From: a virus
Direction: 5' to 3' (one strand)
Virus record (IMG/VR): IMGVR_UViG_3300045135_002159
Span: 1 to 51,523 of that record
Length of the DNA stretch: 51,523 bases
Part shown: piece after piece, positions 32,854 through 40,767 of the stretch
Position numbering within the stretch: the stretch's first letter is position 1
Layout: every line of letters begins with the position of its first letter
Program-made: the position numbers and the translations under genes
Notes under the pieces: model-generated
The model's database searches: none
The model's input: only the letters and a program-made list of their open reading frames with translations
Told to the model about the DNA's origin: nothing

Positions 32854-33125
32854 TAGAAGTTGCCTCCGTTAAATGTAGTATTTGTATTTGTTAATTCAAC
32901 TTTGGATTCAAAGTTTTGTGTTCCATCATTATATACGAGTAGCGCCCCATCGGTCGCGCCTGTGATATCAATTCCTTGTAAACTTCCTAATTGAATATCC
33001 CCGGCGGCAACTCTTCGTACGATTCGAACCGGAGTCCCAACCGTAACTTTCTTAATGGTAGTTTGACTACCGGTAACAGCTGTACGGCTGACGCTGCTTT
33101 GACCTGTAGTAATTCTAATTGCCAT
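32853..33125 (-). CDS. Small virion-associated protein
   Basis: 90 residues, MAIRITTGQSSVSRTAVTGSQTT. The C-terminus FESKVELTNTNTTFNGGNF resembles the ending of the neighbouring 527-residue protein (GG-F end). Basic and beta-rich. It shares a 1-nt overlap with the fibre gene. Possible fibre or baseplate accessory. Confidence 0.7.
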   Translation of the reverse strand: MAIRITTGQSSVSRTAVTGSQTTIKKVTVGTPVRIVRRVAAGDIQLGSLQGIDITGATDGALLVYNDGTQNFESKVELTNTNTTFNGGNF

Positions 33126-33127
33126 TC

Positions 33128-33484
33128 TTACCTCGTGACCGACGGTGTTACTTCAAGATTTCCTTCCAATACTCTTTCAATAATAGTGTTTCCATCACTA
33201 TCATTATAAGAGATCTCTACATCATAAACCCAACGGCCAGGCTTCATAGCATCTGTCTGGGTGTTGGTTAATTCTAAAATAAGTTTTCCGAGGGGTCTAT
33301 TGACGGCCGTGAGGGTCGAAGTAAAGTTTACCGTATTATCACTATCTGCGTTATACGATCTTTTTGCCTTAGCTGCTGCACTGAAACCATTCAGATTTTT
33401 CACAGATCCATCTTTATCGAGTAGTTCTAACTCGATTGCTACATCAGCACCTTGGTCGATAGTGAATTCTTCGAATTGAGCCAT
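33128..33484 (-). CDS. Beta-sandwich virion protein (BppU-like in pattern)
   Basis: 118 residues with acidic start MAQFEEFTIDQGADVAIELEL, then LDKDGSVKNLNGFSAAAKAKRS and KLILELTNTQTDAMKPGRWVYDVEI, an Ig-like or baseplate upper-protein pattern. Common in marine T4-like fibre clusters. Own late promoter (33510-33517). Confidence 0.75.
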   Translation of the reverse strand: MAQFEEFTIDQGADVAIELELLDKDGSVKNLNGFSAAAKAKRSYNADSDNTVNFTSTLTAVNRPLGKLILELTNTQTDAMKPGRWVYDVEISYNDSDGNTIIERVLEGNLEVTPSVTR

Positions 33485-33509
33485 AGTATCCTCTTGAATG
33501 TGTTACCAT

Positions 33510-33517
33510 TATTTATA
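33510..33517 (-). promoter_or_regulatory. Late promoter (TATAAATA) of the 118-residue gene
   Basis: Exact TATAAATA on the minus strand, 26 nt before the ATG of the Ig-like protein, directly after the radical SAM island. Confidence 0.75.
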
Positions 33518-33524
33518 ATACTTT

Positions 33525-34616
33525 TCATTTGAAGATATCGACTAATTCAGGATGAATGTCAAAAATATCAAAGCCTCTAACTTTATTCATAGACTCGGTA
33601 TAAAGGAAAAATCCTTTTATTAACTGAGAACGTCTTGGTTCTGGTGTAGGTGTAATGTTCCAGAGATTCTTAGAGATGTTTTCAGTATTGTGTTCATATT
33701 GTTGCAACAATAGTTCCCTCATCTTATCTGTTTCGATCAGCGCTGGTGACAGATACACGGGTGATATCACTACATTATAGAAATTCTGCGTATAACCGTC
33801 GAACATCTCTTGGGTTTTTCTTAGATTAAAAATATTGTACAAAGAAATACACATATTAATGCTAACCCGTACGCCTAGTCTTTGTTGAAATTCTACGATG
33901 TTGAAATACGTATTCTCGAAATCACCCCCTCGGATCCAATCGTAGGTTTTTCCAATGCCATCCACGCTTGCGCCGATTATAAGATTTTTTAATCTTGAAA
34001 GAGGGTCAAACCATTCTTCAGGAATATGTTGGAAGTTACTTGTGATGATTACTTCGCACTCTGGGTTAGTCTCTGCAACCTTAGTTAAGATCTTTAGATT
34101 GTTCTTATCTGCAAACGGTTCACCGCCTTTAATATTCAAATAGCCGAGGGTAGGAATGACTCTTAAAATTTTCTCTATAGATTCATCAGACAGTGCAGAA
34201 GTTGAATGCTTAGCTTGTGACCAAGCTGGGAACTGACTTTCTATCTTTTTCCATTTGGTGCTAAAATAGCTACTACACATAGCACAGGTTTGGTTACAAA
34301 CATTACTCGTTGTAACTTCAAGATATCGGATATTCAGATCTTCACTTGGTGTATATCGATCGTAGTTGTAGATCTCATCCATCGCACCTTTCTTAACCGA
34401 TGCGGAACATCTCCAGCATTCTTTGATACCATCAATACCATCGCTTGACATTTTGTTTCGAAGCTGTTCATATTGCTTATCCCGAAAGAATTCGGTAAGA
34501 TCTTCAACGTCAGTGATTCTAGTATTAAACTGTCGTCTATCCCCTGTGTTACAGCACATTGTGATCAGGCCGCCTGGGTCGATAGTTAATCCAACAAAAG
34601 GTGCTTTACATAACAT
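33525..34616 (-). CDS. Radical SAM enzyme with N-terminal SPASM/twitch-like cluster
   Basis: 363 residues. Radical SAM core CxxxCxxC at Cys107, Cys111, Cys114 (SNVCNQTCAMC). An N-terminal Cys cluster (Cys3 in MLCKAPF, Cys21-Cys22, Cys67/Cys70) fits a twitch/SPASM auxiliary Fe-S site. GGEPF (about 160-165) is the SAM-binding motif. Substrate is not readable; SPASM enzymes often modify peptides or proteins, others sugars. No clear Shine-Dalgarno before the ATG at 34616; the gap upstream holds the plus-strand G-run promoter. Last gene of the island. Confidence 0.85.
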   Translation of the reverse strand: MLCKAPFVGLTIDPGGLITMCCNTGDRRQFNTRITDVEDLTEFFRDKQYEQLRNKMSSDGIDGIKECWRCSASVKKGAMDEIYNYDRYTPSEDLNIRYLEVTTSNVCNQTCAMCSSYFSTKWKKIESQFPAWSQAKHSTSALSDESIEKILRVIPTLGYLNIKGGEPFADKNNLKILTKVAETNPECEVIITSNFQHIPEEWFDPLSRLKNLIIGASVDGIGKTYDWIRGGDFENTYFNIVEFQQRLGVRVSINMCISLYNIFNLRKTQEMFDGYTQNFYNVVISPVYLSPALIETDKMRELLLQQYEHNTENISKNLWNITPTPEPRRSQLIKGFFLYTESMNKVRGFDIFDIHPELVDIFK

Positions 34617-34618
34617 TG

Positions 34619-34651
34619 GGGGGTTTACAATCCTATTTTTTACGGTATAAT
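34619..34651 (+). promoter_or_regulatory. Plus-strand promoter with G-run, no evident gene
   Basis: GGGGGG directly before TTTACA (34624-34629), 16-bp spacer, TATAAT (34646-34651), in the 44-bp gap between two minus-strand radical SAM genes. Same layout as the promoter at 10535. Transcription would go against the 34661-35719 gene; no plus-strand ORF with a ribosome site is seen, so an antisense RNA or a relic is possible. Confidence 0.6.
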
Positions 34652-34660
34652 ATAATAGGC

Positions 34661-35719
34661 TTATTCGGAAGGGGTTGATACATAACTATCCAAGAGCCAA
34701 TTCTTAATCTGGTTATGTACTAAGTGCTCTGCCACATGGAGGTTATTCTTTTTTCCTCTAATCGGATTACGTTTATATTTCTCTAGTCTCTCGGAAAGAC
34801 CTTCGTAGATCTCTTTCAGTTGATCACTTGGAAGATTCCAGATAGCCCATTCTTTCGGATATAGAATAGTGTTGTACCAGAGATTAACACCATGACGATC
34901 GGCAAACTCTACGAAGTCAATCATCTCAAACCAATTATTACGCATGGGGTTAACCATTACCGATAGTTCTTTTTCATCGCCACAATACTGCTTATAGATT
35001 TCAAAGTTCTTAAACACGTCGTCAAGGTTACCGTTAATACGTATTTCCGAATATCTTTGGTGATCGAGACTATCTATGCTGACATTAATATGTACGTTAT
35101 TCTGCGTAAGGATTTTCTTTGCTCTCTTATGATACACCGTACCGTTCGTAGCCATATTGATCTTTAAGTCAGGATTTACCTCTGCAACCATATCGCAGAT
35201 ATCGAGAACAATCTTCTGCGCAAATGGTTCGCCGCCGTTGAATCTCATTTCTTTTAAATGAGGAACAAACTCTTTTAGTTCTTCTACGAACTTATCGGTG
35301 TATACTTGAGGCAGTGGGGGTAAGCCTTCCCTATTCTTACGAATACCTGAGCTTAATTCACCGGAACACATTACACATTCCAGATTACACTGGTTGCTTA
35401 ATTCTAGTTCCATAAGGGAAGGATATTGATTTACCGGATATTCTTGATAAGCTTTAGCAAGTGGCCAGACTTCATTCTCGATCTCAGTCTCACACTCTTT
35501 ACACCTTCCGATAAACTGACACTTCTTAAGTGCATCACGATACATCTGAAACTTGTCGCCGAACCAGATATCCTTGATCGATCTTTCTTCTGACCACTGA
35601 TCACACATACCAGGCAGTTTCCAGCAAGGACTGACTTTACCTCTTACCGTAAAATACATATTGTTAAAAGGAGCATTACAGGGTGTGTCCACCCCATAAA
35701 GCGTTTTTACTTTATTCAT
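34661..35719 (-). CDS. Radical SAM enzyme with N-terminal SPASM/twitch-like cluster
   Basis: 352 residues. Core cluster Cys111, Cys115, Cys118 (SNQCNLECVMC); GGEPF motif around residue 162. N-terminal auxiliary cysteines: Cys14, Cys32, Cys39, then Cys67, Cys73, Cys76. Shares general layout with the two other complete enzymes in the island, so they are paralogs. The gene upstream overlaps by 8 nt. The reaction is unknown. Confidence 0.87.
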   Translation of the reverse strand: MNKVKTLYGVDTPCNAPFNNMYFTVRGKVSPCWKLPGMCDQWSEERSIKDIWFGDKFQMYRDALKKCQFIGRCKECETEIENEVWPLAKAYQEYPVNQYPSLMELELSNQCNLECVMCSGELSSGIRKNREGLPPLPQVYTDKFVEELKEFVPHLKEMRFNGGEPFAQKIVLDICDMVAEVNPDLKINMATNGTVYHKRAKKILTQNNVHINVSIDSLDHQRYSEIRINGNLDDVFKNFEIYKQYCGDEKELSVMVNPMRNNWFEMIDFVEFADRHGVNLWYNTILYPKEWAIWNLPSDQLKEIYEGLSERLEKYKRNPIRGKKNNLHVAEHLVHNQIKNWLLDSYVSTPSE

Positions 35720-36878
35720 TATACATTACCAATGCTGCCCATTCTGGAAATACCTCGGCGAAGCTTTCATTTCGAATCTTATCAAGGTGACGGATTTGAT
35801 CGTGGAATTTAGCGGTAAGATCCTCGTCATCACTTCTTATATATTTAATAATATTCTGATATTCTTTACGGTCCTTATACTTCTCTTCAATCTCGTCCTT
35901 GATCAAGGGATGTAGCTTTCTAGGAGAAAGATATGCTGGCTCATATACGAATCCATAACTCACAAATGGAGTTAGCTTCCTGAATTCTTCCATTGCTTCA
36001 TCAACATACCAAACATTGTAGTTATTAACGGTACAATAGATCTCGATCTTTACCCCAGGGAGTTTCTCTTTTGCTTTAATAATATTCTTTCTGATAAGCT
36101 CCCAGTTAGCACCGGATCTATGATAATACAACCGATCACCAATGTCATCCACACTGAATGCGACACTTACCCCTCGATATTGTTTTAGCATATTAACAAT
36201 ATCATCCCCCATAAACATACCATTTGTGTTAAAGTGTAGATCGATCTTTGATGCATAACCTAGCTCGATCATTAAACGAAGCATATCTTTATTCTCTTTA
36301 CCCATAAATGGTTCGCCGCCGGTAAAGGTAATCCTATCGATATGTGGCAACCACTTTAAAAAGATCTCTTCGTCATCTGTCTCCAGGAACTTATTCTTAT
36401 GCCAATAGTCGTCTGGTCTAAACTCGGGATTATGTTTTTCTTCCTCTTTTTGGATCAAGCTGGAAGTCATTGGACTACACATACGGCATTTTAGATTGCA
36501 GACATTAGACAGCTTCAGATCCAAGTAGAAGGGTGATTCGGATACGGTAGATGTAAAATCATATCTTTCAACTTGTTCTGGATAAAGATCGTACAGATAT
36601 GAATTCAATACTCTTCTGTAACTGAAAAGACCTGCTTTTTCTTCATTCCAGCATTGACGACACTCAATCGGCTTTTTACCGTCGATGAAAGCCTGTCTGA
36701 GTCTCTGCATCTCAGGACCATTCCAGGATTCGGCCAAACGCTGACTTCTCATATCAGTCAGTTTATAATCTGTTTGCAGATCGCTTTGTTCGTATTTACA
36801 ACAAGGCCGAATAGTTCCATCTATGTTCTGAGAGATAGAAGTCCATGGGGCTGTACAAAAGGTATTATTTTTATCCAT
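35712..36878 (-). CDS. Radical SAM enzyme with N-terminal SPASM/twitch-like cluster
   Basis: 388 residues from ATG 36878 (a GTG 9 nt earlier gives 391). Start TFCTAPWTSISQNIDGTIRP and CC is the twitch-domain signature (Cys8, Cys26-27, then Cys73/Cys76); core CxxxCxxC at Cys127, Cys131, Cys134 (SNVCNLKCRMC); GGEPF follows. Its ATG overlaps the stop of the SPASM fragment gene (ATGGATAA), and its end overlaps the 352-residue gene. Confidence 0.87.
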   Translation of the reverse strand: MDKNNTFCTAPWTSISQNIDGTIRPCCKYEQSDLQTDYKLTDMRSQRLAESWNGPEMQRLRQAFIDGKKPIECRQCWNEEKAGLFSYRRVLNSYLYDLYPEQVERYDFTSTVSESPFYLDLKLSNVCNLKCRMCSPMTSSLIQKEEEKHNPEFRPDDYWHKNKFLETDDEEIFLKWLPHIDRITFTGGEPFMGKENKDMLRLMIELGYASKIDLHFNTNGMFMGDDIVNMLKQYRGVSVAFSVDDIGDRLYYHRSGANWELIRKNIIKAKEKLPGVKIEIYCTVNNYNVWYVDEAMEEFRKLTPFVSYGFVYEPAYLSPRKLHPLIKDEIEEKYKDRKEYQNIIKYIRSDDEDLTAKFHDQIRHLDKIRNESFAEVFPEWAALVMYNE

Positions 36879-37203
36879 TTTTATCACACATCATTACGCA
36901 AATCCTATGCGGGTTATTACCAGTCCATGAGTTAGGTAAGGTTTTAGTAAACCACTCATGATTTAATATATCATCCAGAGAGTGATTATTGATATTTAGC
37001 TCATCTTCATGCTTCCAGTATTCTTGCATTACCGGATTGACGATATCATCAACACCACGCGCAATCAGATCAGGGTCGTTCCATTTGCCATTCTGTTTAA
37101 ATTTAAAACCTTGATTTGCAAGATAACAGCAAGGCCAAACCTGACCATCCGGGTTTACGAGAAACTTATTCTCTTTTGCCCATATACATTCTATACACGC
37201 CAT
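36871..37203 (-). CDS. SPASM-like fragment, C-terminal part of a split radical SAM enzyme
   Basis: 110 residues, no CxxxCxxC core. MACIECIWAKENKFLVNPDG, then VWPCCYLANQ with Cys25-Cys26, and Cys102/Cys106 near the end: the Cys pattern of an auxiliary Fe-S (SPASM) domain. Its ATG overlaps the TGA of the radical SAM core gene upstream (TGATG), so it is one nt out of frame. Most likely the second half of one enzyme, separated by a frameshift or made as two chains. Confidence 0.75.
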   Translation of the reverse strand: MACIECIWAKENKFLVNPDGQVWPCCYLANQGFKFKQNGKWNDPDLIARGVDDIVNPVMQEYWKHEDELNINNHSLDDILNHEWFTKTLPNSWTGNNPHRICVMMCDKNG

Positions 37204-38000
37204 CAGAAATTCCTATCCTTATGCGATTTTTCATTACTCGTATCTTTATTGTAGATCATTTGGTTGCCACGTTCTTCCCACCACTTATGATCTCTATGTG
37301 GCGCTGGAAGTACGAATCTCGGATCATCAATACCTAACGAGGTTTCTTCTAACTGAAACTGTTTACCGTCTTCATCAGTATATTCTTCAATAGGATCTTT
37401 GTTAAATCTATTTGATGGCTGTACAAGATGGTCAGTCATACCAAGTTCGTTGTAACACATATCCAATATATCTTCAATATAATCTTCATTATGCTTAAAT
37501 ACAATTACATGGGCAAATGCATTCCCACCCGCTGCAGTAAATGACTGAATATTTAATTTGAGTTTCTCGAAGTCTACCTTACGTCGATAGTGTGAATGCA
37601 TCTCTTGGTTAATACCTTCAACGTCGAAGATTACTTGCATTCGATCTCTACCGATTAATCCTAACTCCCACCAGAAGTCGTCGTCTCGGAATCCACCATT
37701 TGTATTCAATTGAATCCAACAATCACTATTATCGATAATATACTTACAGATCTCGAATATATCTTTGGTCATAATGGGATCCCCCCATGTACCACAGATC
37801 TCGAATCTTTCAATCATATTCATAACTTTAGGTGGATAAGCATTCTTGAATTGCTTAAGATCCCATCTGATCAATGGAAGCCAGCCAACCTTACCTAATC
37901 CGTTCGGATCTGTTCTATGACACTGTGGACAACCTGCATTACAATATGTACTAAGGTCAATCCAAGCAACTAGCTTTTCTTTTAAATCATAAATGCTCAT
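37203..38000 (-). CDS. Radical SAM core protein, SPASM part split off
   Basis: 265 residues. CxxxCxxC at Cys20, Cys24, Cys27 (STYCNAGCPQCHRTDPNGLG). EICGTWGDP takes the GGEP position. Lacks the C-terminal auxiliary cysteines, which are in the next ORF. The C-terminal tail (about 220-265) is polar and lacks an evident domain. Ends TGA overlapping the start of the SPASM fragment; start ATG at 38000 overlaps the glycosyltransferase gene by 4 nt. Confidence 0.82.
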   Translation of the reverse strand: MSIYDLKEKLVAWIDLSTYCNAGCPQCHRTDPNGLGKVGWLPLIRWDLKQFKNAYPPKVMNMIERFEICGTWGDPIMTKDIFEICKYIIDNSDCWIQLNTNGGFRDDDFWWELGLIGRDRMQVIFDVEGINQEMHSHYRRKVDFEKLKLNIQSFTAAGGNAFAHVIVFKHNEDYIEDILDMCYNELGMTDHLVQPSNRFNKDPIEEYTDEDGKQFQLEETSLGIDDPRFVLPAPHRDHKWWEERGNQMIYNKDTSNEKSHKDRNF

Positions 38001-38674
38001 GAGAAATTCTTATAGTTTTTCCATTCGTGAGGTTTATTCGTACTGCGGGTAAAGTGTACAATCTTTATATCTTCATGGAAGTCGTTACCGTCCCACAAAC
38101 GATTGCCCGTGATTTCGAAATATTTATCCTCGATATTTTTAGTGCTAGAACGGCTATCGCTGATCCATCGGGTAAACCAAGCATCTGGCATAAGCTTTAG
38201 ATCCATACCATACAAGCTATCTTGGACAAACATAAACTCACCATTTACTGGTCCAATAGTTAAACCAGCTTTGATATAATAGTTTGTATAGTATGGAATA
38301 TCACTCATAAATTTTTCGTAGATGTGCTTTGTTCTACTAGGCCAGAACTTATAGAAACCGCCGCTCATCTTAAATGGCGTACCGTTAAAGTTCCACCAGT
38401 ATGGAATAGAAACAAATTCGTTCTTTGCACATGGATAGTTAATTACTTCGTGGTAATCGTGAATAAGAAGCTTATCGATATCCATTACAATTACAGGTTC
38501 ATCGATATCCATATTGAATACCTGTAGCTTATTCCATTGAAGTGGAACCCACTTATGAAAAGGTTCACGAATCCAATGGACGTCGTGACCTTCTAACTTA
38601 CTATTGATATAATCTTCATATTCAGGACCGTACTTAGTTCCGATCCTTACACAGAATACTTTCAAAGGAACCAT
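37997..38674 (-). CDS. Glycosyltransferase-like protein
   Basis: 225 residues. A metal/sugar-nucleotide motif Asp65-Ile-Asp67 in VIVMDIDKLL; N-terminal KVFCVRIGTKYG and QWNKLQVF recur in the protein at 40129-40767, so these are paralogs. Small GT-A-like fold expected. Ending includes GNRLWDGNDFHEDIKIVHFT, a typical C-terminal His motif of such enzymes. Acceptor unknown; with neighbours it may decorate a virion or cell-surface glycan. Confidence 0.7.
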   Translation of the reverse strand: MVPLKVFCVRIGTKYGPEYEDYINSKLEGHDVHWIREPFHKWVPLQWNKLQVFNMDIDEPVIVMDIDKLLIHDYHEVINYPCAKNEFVSIPYWWNFNGTPFKMSGGFYKFWPSRTKHIYEKFMSDIPYYTNYYIKAGLTIGPVNGEFMFVQDSLYGMDLKLMPDAWFTRWISDSRSSTKNIEDKYFEITGNRLWDGNDFHEDIKIVHFTRSTNKPHEWKNYKNFS

Positions 38675-39534
38675 TCCATCTTTTTGTTGATACAGTGATA
38701 CATCTTTGCATTCTTATCGCATGCATTCCTATTTCTTTTTTTCTCGTCTACGATATAATGCCAATCGCCGTTTAAGTATTCAATGGCGATATCTTTTGAA
38801 TGGACCAAATAAGAAAATAAAGTTTCATTATCGTAACCAAATACACGGCGGATGTTATATGGATACATCGAGTCTTCATCTTTTTTAAGCTCAGTCATAA
38901 GATCTAGATTCTCTCTGAAGTTATCGAAGTAACCTAGATTTTTAACAACATCTGCAGATGCAACCATAATGCCGGTATTGAACACATCATTGTCAGGTTC
39001 GTGACCTTCTTCTAAAAGCATTGCATGTGCATTCCAATACTTCGTAGACGGATTACGAATACACGTATTATAATTCTTCGGGTCTACTTTCTTGCCCCAC
39101 TCAGCAAGGGCATTAGAATGCGCGCAACCAAACTTATTATTAATATCATGAGCTTCGAATATATCGTCAGTTGTATTTGGAATTACGTCAAAGTCGAGGT
39201 AACAAATAGCATCGTAGCTATCTGCTAACTTCCTCATTGTCCAATGCTTATAGAAGTTTACGATATCGTAATGGGAAACTTCCGGGTAATCAGACTCGAA
39301 CATCTCTACAAACTCTTGGTATTTTAAATCCCACTTATAGAGTTTGTAATCTGCACCAATTGCTTCTGCGTACTCTTTATGCCTTGCAACGATCGCATCT
39401 TGATTCTGTAACAATGCTATCTTAGTCTTAAGACTTTTATCAGTTTTAATCTGAACACCATTTTCAAACCAGCCAGGATTATCTAACTTATCATCTGGGA
39501 TGTTAACAAAAATGCTGTAGACTATCTTTTTCAT
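38662..39534 (-). CDS. Glycosyltransferase-like protein
   Basis: 290 residues. Asp114-Phe-Asp116 in ICYLDFDVIPN is a DxD motif; ARHKEYAEAIGADYKLYKWD matches the N-terminal part of capsular/galactosyl-type GT-A enzymes. Middle FGCAHSNALAEWGKK... and GIMVAS. Overlaps the genes on both sides by 13 and 4 nt. Substrate unknown. Confidence 0.75.
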   Translation of the reverse strand: MKKIVYSIFVNIPDDKLDNPGWFENGVQIKTDKSLKTKIALLQNQDAIVARHKEYAEAIGADYKLYKWDLKYQEFVEMFESDYPEVSHYDIVNFYKHWTMRKLADSYDAICYLDFDVIPNTTDDIFEAHDINNKFGCAHSNALAEWGKKVDPKNYNTCIRNPSTKYWNAHAMLLEEGHEPDNDVFNTGIMVASADVVKNLGYFDNFRENLDLMTELKKDEDSMYPYNIRRVFGYDNETLFSYLVHSKDIAIEYLNGDWHYIVDEKKRNRNACDKNAKMYHCINKKMEWFL

Positions 39535-40166
39535 TTTCCAATTACCATATGTCTATTAAAGTCGCCAAGATCAAGTGTTCCGGTATAAGCAATATATTCT
39601 AATCCCAGTGAATCGGCAAACGTCTTTGCACCAGGCCAACAATTAATATGTGCATCGAGTAGTGTGTAATCATTTGTTTGAAAACAGATCCAAGTATCAG
39701 CTGGTTTTCTTTTAATGATATTAACAAGATCTTCTTGTTCCATATGTTCGCAACTTGTGTTAATGATTGCTGTATATGGCGAGTAATCTATTTCACTATT
39801 TACATCTAATGTTTCGAACGCAATATCTTGATCGTAAAATAACTTATAGCCATAGTAATCACACATCGGATCCATATCACTTGAGGTAATATTCATACTA
39901 GGGTTTGGCCATAGCTTTCTAAGTTGATATGCCATCATACCATACCAACCACCAACAACTAGAATATTACCATCCTGGTGGTTATAGTGCTTATAGAATT
40001 CTTTAGCTAACCACTCTTTACCTTCCCAGTGGTTCTTATCTACGGAATGTACAATATCTTTAATACGATAGAGGTCGTCAACCCCATACATCGACTCATT
40101 ATAGATTTCTTCCGAAAGCTTAAGGGATCTATATAAGATCGTCGATTCCAACGTCAATCTCCTCAA
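39531..40166 (-). CDS. Methyltransferase-like protein (class I fold)
   Basis: Up to 211 residues. The N-terminal glycine-rich loop of a SAM-binding Rossmann fold is seen at VVGGWYGMMAYQL (about 70-82) followed by SSDMDP. The start is uncertain: the longest frame begins with TTG at 40166, a GAGGAG suits a TTG at about 40151, and the first ATG is at 40091. It overlaps the next glycosyltransferase by 38 nt. Substrate unknown; a sugar or small-molecule O/N-methylation is possible. Confidence 0.6.
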   Translation of the reverse strand: MRRLTLESTILYRSLKLSEEIYNESMYGVDDLYRIKDIVHSVDKNHWEGKEWLAKEFYKHYNHQDGNILVVGGWYGMMAYQLRKLWPNPSMNITSSDMDPMCDYYGYKLFYDQDIAFETLDVNSEIDYSPYTAIINTSCEHMEQEDLVNIIKRKPADTWICFQTNDYTLLDAHINCWPGAKTFADSLGLEYIAYTGTLDLGDFNRHMVIGK

Positions 40167-40767
40167 ATGTTAAAACGCAAGCCTCATAGTCTACTTCACG
40201 CTGGTATTTCCACGATTGGATATATTTCTTCTCGAAGACGAAATATTTTAAATCTTCATGTACGATGTACCGATCAATACCTACGTATTTACGCATAAAG
40301 TAATCACGGAATCCGCTGTTAAAATGATTCCATAATTCTTGCATATGAGGAAGAGAAGCATCCCACGTCATTACTGAACTATTAATGCGTACATCATAGT
40401 TAGCTAGTCGATCGTATACCTTTGCGTACTTCCAGTGTGAATGCACAAGAGTAAGCTGTTCCCAATCTCTTGGGTCTTCATGTATGAGGGGATCTTTTAG
40501 GATTTTTACATCAAGGTCGAAATAGTAAGTCTTGCCTTCTAATCCCATAGCAGGATCAAATAAACGTAACTTATTCCAAACACCTTTTAACGTAGGACGA
40601 CCAAGAGGAAGAATGATATTAACTTCTGGTATGATTCCCTCTGGGTCATCGGTGTAACAGAAGAACTTAAATTCTGCTTTTGTTAATCTTTTAATATCAT
40701 TATAAAGCTTGTTTACGAAGTCGGCACTATACTTAGTGCCAAACTTCACGCAAATCACATTATACAT
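40129..40767 (-). CDS. Glycosyltransferase-like protein
   Basis: 212 residues. MYNVICVKFGTKYSADFVNKL, VWNKLRLFDPAMG, then DxD Asp84-Leu-Asp86 (YYFDLDVKIL). Clear paralog of the 225-residue protein (shared CVxxGTKY and WNKLxxF). Later HEDLKYFVFEKKYIQSWKY. First enzyme gene of the island, starting at the stop of the 208-residue gene. Likely glycan-modifying; specificity unknown. Confidence 0.7.
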   Translation of the reverse strand: MYNVICVKFGTKYSADFVNKLYNDIKRLTKAEFKFFCYTDDPEGIIPEVNIILPLGRPTLKGVWNKLRLFDPAMGLEGKTYYFDLDVKILKDPLIHEDPRDWEQLTLVHSHWKYAKVYDRLANYDVRINSSVMTWDASLPHMQELWNHFNSGFRDYFMRKYVGIDRYIVHEDLKYFVFEKKYIQSWKYQREVDYEACVLTFEEIDVGIDDLI

